From NCBI RefSeq assembly GCF_007971525.1, contig NZ_CP042437.1, positions 3,224,001 through 3,288,000 on the forward strand: 64,000 nt of DNA, read 5' to 3'. Under the pieces are notes generated by a model. That model ran no database searches, was not told the origin of the DNA, and worked only from the letters and a program-made list of their open reading frames with translations. Source of the stretch: Mucilaginibacter ginsenosidivorax (GTDB taxonomy: Bacteria > Bacteroidota > Bacteroidia > Sphingobacteriales > Sphingobacteriaceae). The translations under genes were made by a program, and so were the position numbers. Positions 34,871 through 45,504 of this stretch are shown in pieces. Within the stretch, counting starts at the first letter, position 1; the number at the start of each line of letters is the position of its first letter.

Positions 34871-37800
34871 TTATAACTTGCGTTTTACTTCTACATTTTC
34901 GTAAGCTTCAACAATGTCGCCTACTTCAATATTGTTGAAGTTTTGGATGTTCAAACCGCACTCGTAACCAGTCAATACTTCTTTCACATCATCTTTAAAG
35001 CGTTTCAGTGAAGCAAGCTCGCCGGTGTATATAACCACGCCATCACGAACGATGCGGATTTTGCTGTTGCGGTTAATTTTACCATCAAGCACCATACAAC
35101 CTGCAATGGTACCCACCTTGCTGATCTTGAAGGTTTCGCGGATCTCCACGTTTGCAACAATCTTCTCTTCAAAGGTTGGTGCAAGCATACCTTCCATCGC
35201 CGCCTTAATCTCGTTAATGGCATCGTAGATGATAGAGTATAGCCTAATGTCGATCTGCTCAGCCTCGGCCAGTTTACGGGCACTTCCCGAAGGACGAACC
35301 TGGAAACCAATGATAATTGCATCTGATGCCGAAGCCAGCAAAACGTCTGATTCGGAGATCTGACCCACCGCTTTAGATATAATATTAACCTGTATCTGCT
35401 CGGTAGATAGTTTCAGCAATGAATCTGATAACGCCTCGATAGATCCGTCCACGTCGCCCTTAACAATAATGTTAAGCTCCTTAAAGTTACCAACTGCCAA
35501 ACGACGGCCAATCTCATCAAGTGTAATGTGTTTCTGCGTACGCAAACCTTGCTCGCGTTGTAGTTGCAAACGCTTGTTGGCAATTTCACGTGCTTCAACT
35601 TCACTTTCCAATACGTTGAATTTATCACCGGCTGTAGGCGCCCCCTGCATACCCAATACCTGTACAGGTGTTGAAGGCCCCGCAGAATCAACCCGTTGCC
35701 CACGCTCGTTGGTTAATGCCTTAACACGACCGCTATAGCAACCGGCCAAAATAGGATCACCTACTTTTAAACGGCCTGCCTGTACCAATATAGTGGTTAC
35801 AATGCCGCGGCCTTTATCTAATGCAGCCTCAATAACAGTACCTACGGCACGTTTATTAGGATTGGCTGTCAGTTCAAGTAATTCGGCTTCAAGCAATACC
35901 TTCTCTAACAGTAGTTCGATATTTAAACCGGTTTTGGCCGATATCTCTTGTGTTTGGTATTTACCGCCCCACTCTTCAACCAAAATGTTCATGGCCGATA
36001 GTTGCTCACGGATCTTATCCGAATTAGCACCAGGCCTGTCAATTTTATTGAAAGCGAAGATGATTGGTGCACCTGCAGCCTGCGCGTGGTTTATGGCCTC
36101 GCGGGTTTGCGGCATCACGCTGTCATCAGCAGCAATTACAATGATTACAATATCTGTAACCTGTGCACCCCTTGCACGCATGGCGGTAAACGCCTCGTGA
36201 CCCGGTGTATCCAGGAATGTGATCTTTCCTTTATTATCTGGCAAGGTAACTTCATAGGCACCAATGTGCTGGGTTATACCCCCGGCTTCGCCGCCTATTA
36301 CGTTTGTTTTGCGGATAAAATCCAACAATGATGTTTTACCATGATCCACGTGACCCATGATGGTTACAATTGGCGCACGGGGAACTAAATCTGCCGGATC
36401 ATCTGGCTGGTCAAGGTTAGCCTCTTCATCCTGTGGCTTCACAAATTCAACCTGGTAGCCAAATTCGTCGGCCACAATGGTTAATGTTTCTGCATCAAGC
36501 CTTTGGTTAATAGATACGAACATGCCCAGGCTCATACAGGTAGATATAATCTGGGTTACAGATACATCCATCATTAATGCAAGCTCATTGGCAGTTACAA
36601 ACTCGGTAACCTTTAATACTTTCGATTGCAGCTCCTGCTCCATTGCCAATTCATCGGCACTGGCGGCAACGTCATCGCGTTTTTGACGGCGGAATTTGGC
36701 CCGCTGTGCAAATTTGCCCGACTTACCGGCACCGCTTAAGCGTGCAAGCGTTGCTTTAATCTGGTCTTGTATATCTTTTTCTGAAGGCTCTTCCTTAGGG
36801 CCGGTATTTTGCGGCGCATTGTTACGGTTGCCTCTGAAATCAGGGCGGTTTCCACCGCCGCCTCCTTGCTGAGGGCCTCCGTTTCCTGGTGCACCATTAC
36901 CCCGGTTCCGGAAATCCGGACGGTTAGGGTTAATAGTACCGCCACCCGATGGGGTATGCGGAGGATGGTTACCACCACCTTGCTGGTTTTGCGGATGATT
37001 ACCACCGCCACCTTGCTGCGGATTGCCCTGGCTATCTTTACGTTTCCTTTTGCGCTTATGATCGGCGCTGTTTGAATTTGATGAAGATGCTATCGGATTG
37101 CGTTTTGGCGCATTAACAGGCAGTTGTATTTTACCAATAATATTAGGGCCTGTAAGGCGCTCTGCCTTGGCCCGTATTACGTCGTCATCGCCATCTGCCG
37201 GTGTTTCGGCCGGGGCTTCAACAACAGGTGCCTGTACAACAGGAGGTTTTGGCGCCTCTGCTTTGGGTTCTTCTACCTTTGGTGCTTCAACCACAGGTGG
37301 TTTTGGTGCTTCAACTTTAGGGGTTTCGGCAACAACCGGTTTTGGTGTTTCAACAACAGGCTCTGGTTTTGGCGCTTCTGCTACGGCCGGCTTTTCGGCA
37401 ACAACAGGTTTAGGCGCTTCCACAACCGGCTCTGGTTTTGGCGCTTCTGCTACAGCAGGCTTTTCGGCAACAGGCTGTGGTTTAGCATTCAGATTATTAA
37501 GGTCAATTTTCCCAATTACCTTAACTCCGGGCAGTACATCACTGCGCTCCTCGGTTTTCACCGGGGCAGCAGGCTCAACCGGTTTCGGTTTCTCGGCCTG
37601 CGGCGCGGTATATTGGCCGGCATTTTTGATCAGTATCTCTTCGTTCTCAAAATCGCGTGAACGGCGATTTTCGATCGGCTTTTCAGGCAGCGGCGCAGTT
37701 TCCTCTTTCCTTATCTTACCGATACTGATCTGCTTGGCTTCCTCTTTAATACTTTTATCAAAGGCAAATTCCTTCAACAATGCACCGTACATGTCGCCAT

Positions 37801-37927
37801 TTAGCTGGGCCATGGGGTGCTTGTCAACCTTATAGCCTTTAGTCGCCAAAAAATCGACAATGGTACCCATACCAATGTTGAGCTCTTTTACCGCCTTAAT
37901 TAATTTTATTGATTTGTCTTCTGACAT
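34871..37927 (-). CDS. infB: Translation initiation factor IF-2
   Basis: 1018 aa. The N-terminal IF2N domain is followed by a long Pro/Ala/Glu/Val repeat region (units like [12 protein letters not shown], residues ~110-240) and a Gly/Asn/Gln-rich linker, a low-complexity extension common in Bacteroidota. The GTPase domain has [12 protein letters not shown] (G1), DTPGHEAF (G3) and NKID (G4). Domain II, the C1 domain and the fMet-tRNA-binding C2 domain complete it. It follows nusA and rimP in the classical order; it places initiator tRNA on the 30S subunit. Confidence 0.97.
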   Translation of the reverse strand: MSEDKSIKLIKAVKELNIGMGTIVDFLATKGYKVDKHPMAQLNGDMYGALLKEFAFDKSIKEEAKQISIGKIRKEETAPLPEKPIENRRSRDFENEEILIKNAGQYTAPQAEKPKPVEPAAPVKTEERSDVLPGVKVIGKIDLNNLNAKPQPVAEKPAVAEAPKPEPVVEAPKPVVAEKPAVAEAPKPEPVVETPKPVVAETPKVEAPKPPVVEAPKVEEPKAEAPKPPVVQAPVVEAPAETPADGDDDVIRAKAERLTGPNIIGKIQLPVNAPKRNPIASSSNSNSADHKRKRKRKDSQGNPQQGGGGNHPQNQQGGGNHPPHTPSGGGTINPNRPDFRNRGNGAPGNGGPQQGGGGGNRPDFRGNRNNAPQNTGPKEEPSEKDIQDQIKATLARLSGAGKSGKFAQRAKFRRQKRDDVAASADELAMEQELQSKVLKVTEFVTANELALMMDVSVTQIISTCMSLGMFVSINQRLDAETLTIVADEFGYQVEFVKPQDEEANLDQPDDPADLVPRAPIVTIMGHVDHGKTSLLDFIRKTNVIGGEAGGITQHIGAYEVTLPDNKGKITFLDTPGHEAFTAMRARGAQVTDIVIIVIAADDSVMPQTREAINHAQAAGAPIIFAFNKIDRPGANSDKIREQLSAMNILVEEWGGKYQTQEISAKTGLNIELLLEKVLLEAELLELTANPNKRAVGTVIEAALDKGRGIVTTILVQAGRLKVGDPILAGCYSGRVKALTNERGQRVDSAGPSTPVQVLGMQGAPTAGDKFNVLESEVEAREIANKRLQLQREQGLRTQKHITLDEIGRRLAVGNFKELNIIVKGDVDGSIEALSDSLLKLSTEQIQVNIISKAVGQISESDVLLASASDAIIIGFQVRPSGSARKLAEAEQIDIRLYSIIYDAINEIKAAMEGMLAPTFEEKIVANVEIRETFKISKVGTIAGCMVLDGKINRNSKIRIVRDGVVIYTGELASLKRFKDDVKEVLTGYECGLNIQNFNNIEVGDIVEAYENVEVKRKL

Positions 37928-37986
37928 TTATTATATTTTCTCTGCTAATTATCGCAAAAATACGATTTTAATTTTGGTTATTATGC

Positions 37987-39222
37987 TTATTCAAACTCAG
38001 CATTCAATATTGATAGCACTTCTTTTACCGTTTCTTCTTCCAGATCGGTACGTTTTACCAACTCGCCAACAGTTAAAGCCAATACCGATTTTGCTGTATC
38101 TAAGCCAATGCGCTTAAATTCATCAATAATCCAGCTATCAATTTCATCTGTAAATTCTTCAATATCCACATCCTCATCATGCTCATCAGCCTCGCGGTAA
38201 ACATCTATCTCATAGCCGGTTAATTTACCTGCCAGTTTAATATTGTGACCACCACGGCCAATAGCTAAAGAAACCTGGTCGGGCTTTAAGTACACTGCTG
38301 CTGTTTTTTTCTCATCATCTAATTTAATAGATGTGATTTTGGCAGGCGACAATGCACGCTGAATATAGAGCTGGATATTGTTGGTGAAGTTAATCACATC
38401 AATATTTTCATTTTTTAATTCGCGAACGATACCATGTATACGTGAACCCTTCATACCCACGCAGGCACCAACCGGGTCAATACGGTCATCGTATGATTCT
38501 ACGGCAACCTTAGCCCTTTCGCCCGGCTCGCGTACAATTTTTTTAATGGTGATTAAGCCATCAAAAATTTCGGGCACTTCCAGTTCAAACAAACGCTGTA
38601 AAAACTCTGGCGCAGTACGCGAAATGATAATTTTAGGGTTGCTATTCAGCATATCTACCTTATGTACAACAGCTTTTACGCTATCGCCTTTTTTAAAGTA
38701 GTCGGCCGGAATCTGCTCTGTTTTTGGCAGCAGCAATTCGTTGCCTTCATCATCAAGTACAAGGGTTTCTTTTTTCCAAACCTGGTAAACTTCGCCGGTA
38801 ACAATTTCGCCCACACGATCTTTGTATTTTTTAAAGATCTCGTCTTTCTCCAGTTCCAAAATTTTTGAAACCAGTGTTTGGCGTGCCGCTAAAATAGCAC
38901 GGCGGCCAAAGCTTTCCAGGGTAATTTGCTCAATTTGCTCATCGCCTACTTCCAAATCCGGATCAAACAATTTTGCTTCGGCCAGTTCAACCTCCAGGTC
39001 ATCATCTTCGCTAAACCCATCTTCCATAACCTTACGGGTGCGCCAAATCTCTAAGTCACCGTTGTCGGTATTAACAATCACGTCGCAATTTTCATCTGTG
39101 CCGTATTTTTTCCTGATCATACTTCTGAAAACGTCTTCCAAAACGCTCATCATGGTTGGGCGGTCAATGTTCTTGAAATCTTTAAATTCCTGAAAAGAAT
39201 CAATTAAATTAATATTGCTCAT
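37987..39222 (-). CDS. nusA: Transcription elongation/termination factor NusA
   Basis: 411 aa. NusA N-terminal domain about 1-125, S1 domain (VGEIVTGEVYQVWKKE) about 130-200, then two KH domains (VGACVGMKGSRIHGIVREL and VSLAIGRGGHNIKLAGKL). The C-terminal part has a short acidic-helix region as in other Bacteroidota. Located 3 bp after rimP and 59 bp before infB on the same strand. Confidence 0.97.
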   Translation of the reverse strand: MSNINLIDSFQEFKDFKNIDRPTMMSVLEDVFRSMIRKKYGTDENCDVIVNTDNGDLEIWRTRKVMEDGFSEDDDLEVELAEAKLFDPDLEVGDEQIEQITLESFGRRAILAARQTLVSKILELEKDEIFKKYKDRVGEIVTGEVYQVWKKETLVLDDEGNELLLPKTEQIPADYFKKGDSVKAVVHKVDMLNSNPKIIISRTAPEFLQRLFELEVPEIFDGLITIKKIVREPGERAKVAVESYDDRIDPVGACVGMKGSRIHGIVRELKNENIDVINFTNNIQLYIQRALSPAKITSIKLDDEKKTAAVYLKPDQVSLAIGRGGHNIKLAGKLTGYEIDVYREADEHDEDVDIEEFTDEIDSWIIDEFKRIGLDTAKSVLALTVGELVKRTDLEEETVKEVLSILNAEFE

Positions 39223-39225
39223 TTT

Positions 39226-39690
39226 CTACTTGAATGATATTAAAACTTTTGTTTCTGTTATTTTATCTAATGGGATAACGCTCTCAACAGTTTCGGCCTT
39301 TTTCCCTTTTTCTTTTATTTTTTCTTCAATTACAATGGCATCCTCGGTTAATGCCGATAAAATCCCTTCCCGTTTTACGCCATCAGCCATTTTGATGCCC
39401 AACGTACGCCCAACATTCTTGGCATATTGTCTTGGCGACGAAAGCGGAAAATCAATCCCCGGCGACGATACTTCCAGGTTGTAGGCGGTTTCAATTACAT
39501 TTTCTTCCTCTAAATGGAAGCCCACATGCCTGCTTACTGCCACGCAATCGTCAATACCTACACCATCATCGCCATCAAGCAAAACGATAAGTTTTCCGTT
39601 TGAGTGCATTTTAACATCCACCAAAAACAAATTCGGCTTATCGGCTATCTTCTCTTCTACCAGTTCCCTTACTCTTTTTTCAATGTTCAT
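39226..39690 (-). CDS. rimP: Ribosome maturation factor RimP
   Basis: 154 aa, normal length. N-terminal alpha/beta domain with LVDVKMHSNGKLIVLLDGDDG and the conserved LEVSSPGIDFPL. C-terminal SH3-like domain. First gene of the rimP-nusA-infB operon; needed for 30S assembly. Confidence 0.95.
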   Translation of the reverse strand: MNIEKRVRELVEEKIADKPNLFLVDVKMHSNGKLIVLLDGDDGVGIDDCVAVSRHVGFHLEEENVIETAYNLEVSSPGIDFPLSSPRQYAKNVGRTLGIKMADGVKREGILSALTEDAIVIEEKIKEKGKKAETVESVIPLDKITETKVLISFK

Positions 39691-39731
39691 TACCCGCCCG
39701 TTTTTGATTGATAATTTTTAATTGATAAAAT

Positions 39732-39760
39732 AAAAGAGGGGGCTATTTGCCCCCTCTTTT
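39732..39760 (-). terminator. Terminator after the small lipoprotein gene
   Basis: Perfect 12-bp stem AAAAGAGGGGGC (39732-39743) with GCCCCCTCTTTT (39749-39760) and loop TATTT. It separates the 39816 gene from rimP. Confidence 0.9.
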
Positions 39761-39815
39761 ATTAATTGACTGCAAATATAATCAAATTTATTAATTTTTC
39801 AACTATCAAACAGGG

Positions 39816-40229
39816 TTATTGCTTAAAAATCAAATCTGTATAATGCAAACTGCCCAGTTTATTTTTTCCTAATATAAAATCCGAAGCTTTGCTGTTGGCA
39901 TCATATTTATAATAGCGAACAAAATAAGTTTGGGCCGCTGCAAAAGGGGTATCGGGCGTAAATGTAACCACGCTATCGGCTACCATGTATTTGCCCGGCT
40001 GAATAGGCTGATAGTTTTTCAGATCTGTATCGGCGGGCATTTTATACACAGGCACCAGGCTCTGCCAGTTACCTTCAGTTGAATCGCGGTTGATATCCTG
40101 AACAATCAGCGGATCGAGGCCGGTTATTTTGAGGGAGTGCTTATCGGGGGTAAGGTTTATTTTGACGTTGTTGATTTTGTGTTGATTGGAAGAGCAGCCG
40201 ATAATAAACAGTGTCATTATACCAATCAT
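39816..40229 (-). CDS. Small lipoprotein with Ig-like fold
   Basis: 137 aa from ATG at 40229: MIGIMTLFIIGCSSN is a lipoprotein signal with its cysteine. The body (SVVTFTPDTPFAAAQTYFVRYY) has the pattern of a bacterial Ig-like (big_5-type) domain. A longer frame up to 40400 exists, but its extra part is translated from a repeat sequence (40249-40381) and is rejected. Function unknown. Confidence 0.65.
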   Translation of the reverse strand: MIGIMTLFIIGCSSNQHKINNVKINLTPDKHSLKITGLDPLIVQDINRDSTEGNWQSLVPVYKMPADTDLKNYQPIQPGKYMVADSVVTFTPDTPFAAAQTYFVRYYKYDANSKASDFILGKNKLGSLHYTDLIFKQ

Positions 40230-40248
40230 CTTAACAAAAAAAAAGGTA

Positions 40249-40381
40249 ATTCCCTCCCGACGGGAGGGGTGTGGTGGATTGAGCGAGAGCAGGGAGGGGT
40301 TTCTACGCGCGATGAGTTTTGCATAGTTTATTAAACCCCTACCTTCCCTTCCCCAAGGAAGGAATCGCACTGTCCCTTGCT
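40249..40381. repeat. GC-rich inverted repeat element upstream of the lipoprotein
   Basis: CCCTCCCGACGGGAGGG at 40252-40268 is a palindrome with a short loop. Further GGGAGGGG and CCCCTACCTTCCCTTCCCC tracts with CCTTCCC/GGAAGG complementarity follow up to about 40365. It resembles a short interspersed palindromic element rather than coding sequence. Confidence 0.55.
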
Positions 40382-40396
40382 TTTTTTGTGGAGCCA

Positions 40397-42760
40397 TCAT
40401 TTCTTCAACGTTTGCTCAAATAATTTATAAATACGTTTATACTCATCCGTCCAGCTGCTGGGTTGTTCAAAGGCGTGGTCTTCTACAGGGTACGATGCCA
40501 GTTCCCAGTTTTCTTTGTGCAGCTCAATTAGTTTCTGCGTCAGGCGGATAATATCCTGGTAGTTCACGTTCTGGTCTATCATGCCGTGCAGCATCAATAA
40601 ATTGCCTTTTAAGCCATTGGCAAAGTAAATAGGCGAGCTTTTACGGTAAGCTGTTTCATCTGTAAAAGGTTCGTTTAAAATATTGGAAGTGTACTCGTGG
40701 TTGTAATGTGCCCAATCGGTAACCGAGCGAATGGCACCGCCGGCAGCAAAAACATCCGGTTCGGTGAACATGCCCATCAACGTAATAAACCCGCCGTATG
40801 ATCCGCCATATAAGCCAACGTGTTTAGGGTTTACGCCATATTTATCTACCAGGTACTTTACACCATCAACCTGGTCTGTCAAATCTTTACCGCCCATGTG
40901 CCGGTAGATGCCTGTTCGCCAGTCGCGGCCGTAGCCTGCACTTGCGGTGTAATCAACATCCAATACGGTATAACCATTATCGGCCAGCATATTGTTAAAC
41001 ATAAACTCGCGGAAGTAATAGCTCCAGGAATACGTTACGTTTTGCAGGTAGCCTGCGCCATGTACAAACACTACAGCCGGTTTTGCAGGGTCGACCTTTT
41101 TGGGCAAGTACAAACGGGCGTAAACATCGCTGCCGTACCTGTTTTTAAAGGTGATGATTTCCGGCGCGCGCCACGGGTACGATTCGTATTCGGCGCTTAT
41201 CGATCTGGTAACCTGTACCGCCCGGGCTCCGGGTTTATTGGCCTGCACATATAATTCCCATGGTTTGTTAGAGTAGGAGTAACGGATGGCCAGCCATTTT
41301 TCATCGGGCGATAGTGTTACATCGTTTCCTCCCTTTAAGCCTGTTATTTTTGTTGGTGTACCGCCATCCACCGGCAGGCTGTAAAAATCCGTTAACCCCG
41401 GATGATCGATATTAGCGGTGAAGTAGAATCTTTTTTTATCATTGGATAGCTGCAGCGTTTGTACTTCCCATTTACCACTGGTAATTTGCTTTTTTACGCC
41501 GCTATTAATATCAACTATATAGATGTGCGAGTAACCGCTGGCCTCGCTTTGAAAATAGAAATGATAGTTATCAATAAAACCAACGTTCCCTGTTGCCGAG
41601 TTTTCAATTCCGGGACCGCCAATCCAGGCTTCATCGCGCTGGCGGTCGAGCAGGCTAAGTTTGCCGGTAAGGGCATCTAATCGCATAATCCAGCGGTCCT
41701 TATTATCCTGGGCAGATATTACTACGACAGCATTGGCTGAGTTTTCGCTCCAGAATATACCCTCAATAGTTACCGCCCTGTCGGCATTCGCTTTTTTATA
41801 GGCATCCTGCTCCTTTGGGTAATCTTTTAAATAATCAGGCGCGTCTTTAATGCCCGGCAGGTCTGATGTTTTTATACGGTAAACACTATCGCGCTGTCTG
41901 TCGTAAATAAATGCTTCGGATGTTGATGAAGGCCTGCCTACTTTTGAACGGTTGGGAATATCCTCTGTGAAGCCCGATTCGGTTACATAATTAGGAACGA
42001 TGGCATTTTTTACATCGTCGGCAGATTTTGTCAGCCGGTAAGTAACAAAACGCTCATCGGGGCTTATTTTAACCCGCCCAACCCGTTTAGTTCCAAAAAT
42101 CAGTTCCTTCAATTCCTTCGGTGCCAGATCTGCCCTTTCGGTCGAGTCTTGTTTTGCCTCTTTCTTCTCAACCTTAACAATATCAAACAATTCCAGCTGC
42201 TGCCTTTTAAGCCATTTTTCTTCTTCGTTAAGTTCGTCGGTCCCCTTCTTGCTTTTTGATTTAACAAAATTAGTAAGTTGCTCCAATCCATTTCCGTTAA
42301 GCTTCATATAGAACAGGTTACTGCCCTGCGAAAATATGATGTGGCTTTCATCACCATTAAAAGCCGGCGAGCTTTCGCGCTCCTCAGTATGGGTAAGCTG
42401 GGTTATTTTGCCCGTTTTTAGGTCTTCTAAAAACAGGTCGCCATTTTTTTCAAAAACTTTTTGGGTGCGTTTTTTATTCCAGCTACCGTTTTCGGCCGGC
42501 AAACCGCGCCTATCGGAAATGCTTACTTTTTGCGGCCCGGTACCGCCGGGGGTAGCGGCAAACAATTCATCCGGCCCGATCTTATCCGGATTCCAGGTAA
42601 AAAGAATCTTTTTGCTATCATCGCTCCAGTGAATGTTTGATGGGGATACACCTATCCATTTTGGATCGCGCATAATTTTTTCAATGGTAAGGGTATCCAG
42701 CTTTTGGGCAAAAGCACCGGCAGTATTGGCCAGTAATAGCAGTGTAAATATTTTTTTCAT
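40397..42760 (-). CDS. S9 family (prolyl oligopeptidase/DPP-IV-like) secreted peptidase
   Basis: 787 aa with a signal peptide (MKKIFTLLLLANTAGAFA). An N-terminal beta-propeller with repeated segments (SPAFNGDESHIIFSQ, LSPDEKWLAIRYSY) precedes a C-terminal alpha/beta-hydrolase with nucleophile GGSYGGF near residue 650, and the His in VEDHAFEQPSSW near the end. Cleaves dipeptides or acts on Pro-containing peptides in the periplasm. A single gene by spacing. Confidence 0.92.
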   Translation of the reverse strand: MKKIFTLLLLANTAGAFAQKLDTLTIEKIMRDPKWIGVSPSNIHWSDDSKKILFTWNPDKIGPDELFAATPGGTGPQKVSISDRRGLPAENGSWNKKRTQKVFEKNGDLFLEDLKTGKITQLTHTEERESSPAFNGDESHIIFSQGSNLFYMKLNGNGLEQLTNFVKSKSKKGTDELNEEEKWLKRQQLELFDIVKVEKKEAKQDSTERADLAPKELKELIFGTKRVGRVKISPDERFVTYRLTKSADDVKNAIVPNYVTESGFTEDIPNRSKVGRPSSTSEAFIYDRQRDSVYRIKTSDLPGIKDAPDYLKDYPKEQDAYKKANADRAVTIEGIFWSENSANAVVVISAQDNKDRWIMRLDALTGKLSLLDRQRDEAWIGGPGIENSATGNVGFIDNYHFYFQSEASGYSHIYIVDINSGVKKQITSGKWEVQTLQLSNDKKRFYFTANIDHPGLTDFYSLPVDGGTPTKITGLKGGNDVTLSPDEKWLAIRYSYSNKPWELYVQANKPGARAVQVTRSISAEYESYPWRAPEIITFKNRYGSDVYARLYLPKKVDPAKPAVVFVHGAGYLQNVTYSWSYYFREFMFNNMLADNGYTVLDVDYTASAGYGRDWRTGIYRHMGGKDLTDQVDGVKYLVDKYGVNPKHVGLYGGSYGGFITLMGMFTEPDVFAAGGAIRSVTDWAHYNHEYTSNILNEPFTDETAYRKSSPIYFANGLKGNLLMLHGMIDQNVNYQDIIRLTQKLIELHKENWELASYPVEDHAFEQPSSWTDEYKRIYKLFEQTLKK

Positions 42761-42850
42761 GAGTCAGTCTTGTTTCGCGCAACTAATACGCGGATGCAAT
42801 TTAACAGTTTGGCTTTGCTTTGCTAATTTTAGACGTTTTATTGTTACAAA

Positions 42851-43372
42851 ATGGAAATCAAAAGCGACGGTTTTATTTTACGTGAACTGCGTTTGGCCGA
42901 TGCCGAATCGCTACAAAAACACGCTGATAACCCAAGGATATTTGATGCCCTTCTTGATCGCTTTCCATCGCCATACACAATGGCCGATGCCGTTGATTTT
43001 ATTGGGCTTGCGATGGCCGAAAACGTGCAAACCAAATTCGCGATAGTTATTAACGGCGAAGTAGCCGGCGTAATTGGCATTGATTTAAGAGGTGATATTT
43101 ACCGAAAATCGGCATTGATAGGCTATTGGCTGGGCCAGGACCATTGGGGCAAGGGGATTATGCCAAAGGCCGTAAAACTGGTAGTTAATTACGGGTTTGC
43201 CAACCTGGATATTGTACGACTACAGGCAGGTGTATTGGGCAATAATCCAAAATCGATGCGGGTATTGGAAAAGGCGGGGTTTGTAAAAGAAGCTATCTGT
43301 AAAAATGCCATCATTAAAAACGGCCTTATTTTCGACGAGCATTTGTACGCTACACTTAAGCCCTCTGCCTAA
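42851..43372 (+). CDS. GNAT family N-acetyltransferase (RimJ/RimL type)
   Basis: 173 aa. DGFILRELRLADAESLQKHADN start, acetyl-CoA-binding region IGYWLGQDHWGKGIMPKAVK and NPKSMRVLEKAGFVKEA. Acetylates an amine substrate, protein or small molecule, not determined. Converges with the FAD oxidoreductase gene with a 4-bp overlap of the ends. Confidence 0.9.
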   Translation: MEIKSDGFILRELRLADAESLQKHADNPRIFDALLDRFPSPYTMADAVDFIGLAMAENVQTKFAIVINGEVAGVIGIDLRGDIYRKSALIGYWLGQDHWGKGIMPKAVKLVVNYGFANLDIVRLQAGVLGNNPKSMRVLEKAGFVKEAICKNAIIKNGLIFDEHLYATLKPSA

Positions 43373-44706
43373 TTTATAAACCTACCCGATAAATCCACTG
43401 TTCGGGCAAAGGGGTTTAAAAACTGATTAACCAATATAGCAAACTCCCGGCGGGTTATTGGCCGGTTAACATCAAAATCCGATTGGAATTTATATTGGCT
43501 TTTCCAGGCTTTGGCCATGGAGATGTGCAGCGTTTTAGGATCAGTTAACGTTATTTCACTTATAAGCGATAATGTGTTTTCGACCGTGAATTTCGGCTTA
43601 GGTTTTTCCCTGTTGAACCATAAAAATGTGCGGGTATAAATATCATTTAATACGGGTTCAATCTCGGCGGTATTAACTGCAGAATCGGGCATAAACAGCA
43701 ACTCTGGCACATTGCTATCCAATTTTTGCCCTCCCTTTAATAACCCGGTTGCAGCAACCTGCTGCACCGACCTAAAATAACGATCGTTTTGGTTTACATC
43801 GGCAAAGGGAACCAGGTAACTTTTAAAATCAAGCAGTTCGCCCTGCACCGTGCGTGAATTTAACTTATGGGTTGTAGTTTTAAAAAACGCACAAAATGCC
43901 GCGGCAGCCCCTGCACCCTGGCCCAGCATAAGTTGGTTGGGCAGGTATTGTATGTCATCTCCAGGAAAAAGCTTGCCAGTAACCAACAGGTTCTCGGCAC
44001 CAGGAGCTACAATTGAACTCAGCGGAATACAATATAATGGCAGTTGTGGGTAGTTGCCCGAAGGAGGGGTTTTGTCTCCGTTTTGCTCCGGATAACCGTC
44101 GCCTGTTGCAATGCTGGTACGGTATGCGGCCGATTGGTGATTATCGGCAATTAAATCAACCGGTTTAAAATTGATATTCAATTTTTCGGCTATTGAAGCA
44201 TTTGGCGTAGCATCGATAATCAGCTTTGCTTTTATTTGTTGCGATTTTGAATCTTGGTTAACAGTTACCACCCAGCCGTCCCCATCTTTTTTTATCGCAA
44301 TCACAACAGTATTTAGCTTCGTGGTTAGATTTTTAACCGTATCGGCCATTTTTTTAATAATAGCGGCTCCTGTGTATGGTTCTAAACGGAGCGGGGCATT
44401 GTACGCGGTGTCATATCCAGGTGTTTTTTTGTAAAACACCGTTACCCATTTCCGGAATTCGCCCCAGATACCTGATGGCAGATTGTGCCCGTGGCCGATG
44501 GTTACCATTGTTTGGGCTTGCATTGATGGGCATAGTTGCGGCCCTGCTTCAATAAGTACTGTTTTAATTTTGCTGCGAGCGCCCTGTATGGCCGCCGAGC
44601 AGCCGGCCGGACCGCCGCCAATTACCAAAATATCGGTTTTAATGGTTTGTGCATATGTAATGGGGCATTTTAACAGCAGCAGTACAAAAAACAGTCTTTT
44701 TATCAT
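43369..44706 (-). CDS. Secreted FAD-dependent oxidoreductase
   Basis: 445 aa from ATG at 44706 (MIKRLFFVLLLLKCPITYA, a signal peptide). Dinucleotide-binding motif ILVIGGGPAGCSAAIQGAR directly after cleavage, and a second FAD contact in APGAENLLVTGKLF. This is the FAD_oxidored family (DUF-type, in Bacteroidota often periplasmic). Substrate unknown. An ATG at 44721 is an alternative start. Confidence 0.85.
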   Translation of the reverse strand: MIKRLFFVLLLLKCPITYAQTIKTDILVIGGGPAGCSAAIQGARSKIKTVLIEAGPQLCPSMQAQTMVTIGHGHNLPSGIWGEFRKWVTVFYKKTPGYDTAYNAPLRLEPYTGAAIIKKMADTVKNLTTKLNTVVIAIKKDGDGWVVTVNQDSKSQQIKAKLIIDATPNASIAEKLNINFKPVDLIADNHQSAAYRTSIATGDGYPEQNGDKTPPSGNYPQLPLYCIPLSSIVAPGAENLLVTGKLFPGDDIQYLPNQLMLGQGAGAAAAFCAFFKTTTHKLNSRTVQGELLDFKSYLVPFADVNQNDRYFRSVQQVAATGLLKGGQKLDSNVPELLFMPDSAVNTAEIEPVLNDIYTRTFLWFNREKPKPKFTVENTLSLISEITLTDPKTLHISMAKAWKSQYKFQSDFDVNRPITRREFAILVNQFLNPFARTVDLSGRFIN

Positions 44707-44794
44707 CGTTTTAACTAACACCTACAGAACGCTAATTTAGGTTAAAGCTTGCTGTACTATAAAATTATACCTAATTTAATTTTTTTTTACATTT

Positions 44795-45328
44795 ATGACA
44801 GACGAACAAATGAAGTTCCCGATTGGGAAATTTGCACCACCGGCATCTTACACCGACGAAAACATTCGCGAATGGGTAGATGATCTGCGCACATTGCCAG
44901 GTAAATTGCGTAATGCAATAGCCGGTTTAAACTACCAGGAACTGGATACCCCGTACCGTACCGGCGGATGGACATTGAGGCAAGTGATCCACCACCTGGC
45001 CGATAGCCACATGAACTCGATTACCCGGTTTAAGCTTGCACTCACCGAAACCAATCCTGTTATAAAGCCATATGAAGAAGCCGACTGGGCTTTACTGCCC
45101 GATTATCGCCTGCCGGTAGAATCGTCATTAAAAATATTGGAAGGCATCCATATTCATATGGTAGCCTTATTTGAAAGTTTTACCGAAAACGAATGGGAAC
45201 GCACTTTTGTACATCCTGCATCGGGCGATACCGTTTCGCTTAAAAAGGGGCTGGCCTTATACTCATGGCATAGCAAGCATCATTTAGCGCATATTACGGA
45301 AACGGTGAAGAAATTCGCCCGCGATTAG
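44795..45328 (+). CDS. DinB/YfiT-family metal-dependent hydrolase or thiol transferase
   Basis: 177 aa. YfiT-type start MKFPIGKFAPPASYT, metal-binding His in QVIHHLADSHMN (about residue 68) and HSKHHLAHI (about 160). Relatives are bacillithiol-transferase-like enzymes. Single gene. Confidence 0.85.
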   Translation: MTDEQMKFPIGKFAPPASYTDENIREWVDDLRTLPGKLRNAIAGLNYQELDTPYRTGGWTLRQVIHHLADSHMNSITRFKLALTETNPVIKPYEEADWALLPDYRLPVESSLKILEGIHIHMVALFESFTENEWERTFVHPASGDTVSLKKGLALYSWHSKHHLAHITETVKKFARD

Positions 45329-45331
45329 GGG

Positions 45332-45502
45332 AAAGGTTAAAGGCGAAAGGTCAAAGGTGAATGGTTTTTTGGGACAAATGCCATTATCTATTAAATCGGA
45401 GCTGTCTTTTATCTTTTCCGCAGTTGCCTTTAACCTTTCGCCCCAAATTACATACCTTTTCCGCAGCTACCTTTCGCCTTTGACCTTTTGCCTTTCACCT
45501 CA
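45332..45502. repeat. Heptanucleotide array, mirrored (AAAGGTN type)
   Basis: Four heptamers AAAGGTT AAAGGCG AAAGGTC AAAGGTG occupy 45332-45359. The complementary series (CCTTTCGCCTTTGACC... and CTTTAACCTTTCGCC) fills about 45420-45502, including a tandem duplication of a CTTTTCCGCAG...CAAATTAC segment. The array ends at the stop codon of the sensor kinase gene. Confidence 0.75.
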
Positions 45503-45504
45503 AA

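Noticed and set aside
37098..37835. 245-aa frame on the plus strand opposite infB
   Set aside because: Its Gly/Ser/Thr/Phe repeats are the antisense reading of the infB Pro/Ala/Glu repeat region.
42633..43046. 137-aa plus-strand frame between the S9 peptidase and GNAT genes
   Set aside because: It overlaps the start of both real genes in another frame and has no recognisable pattern.
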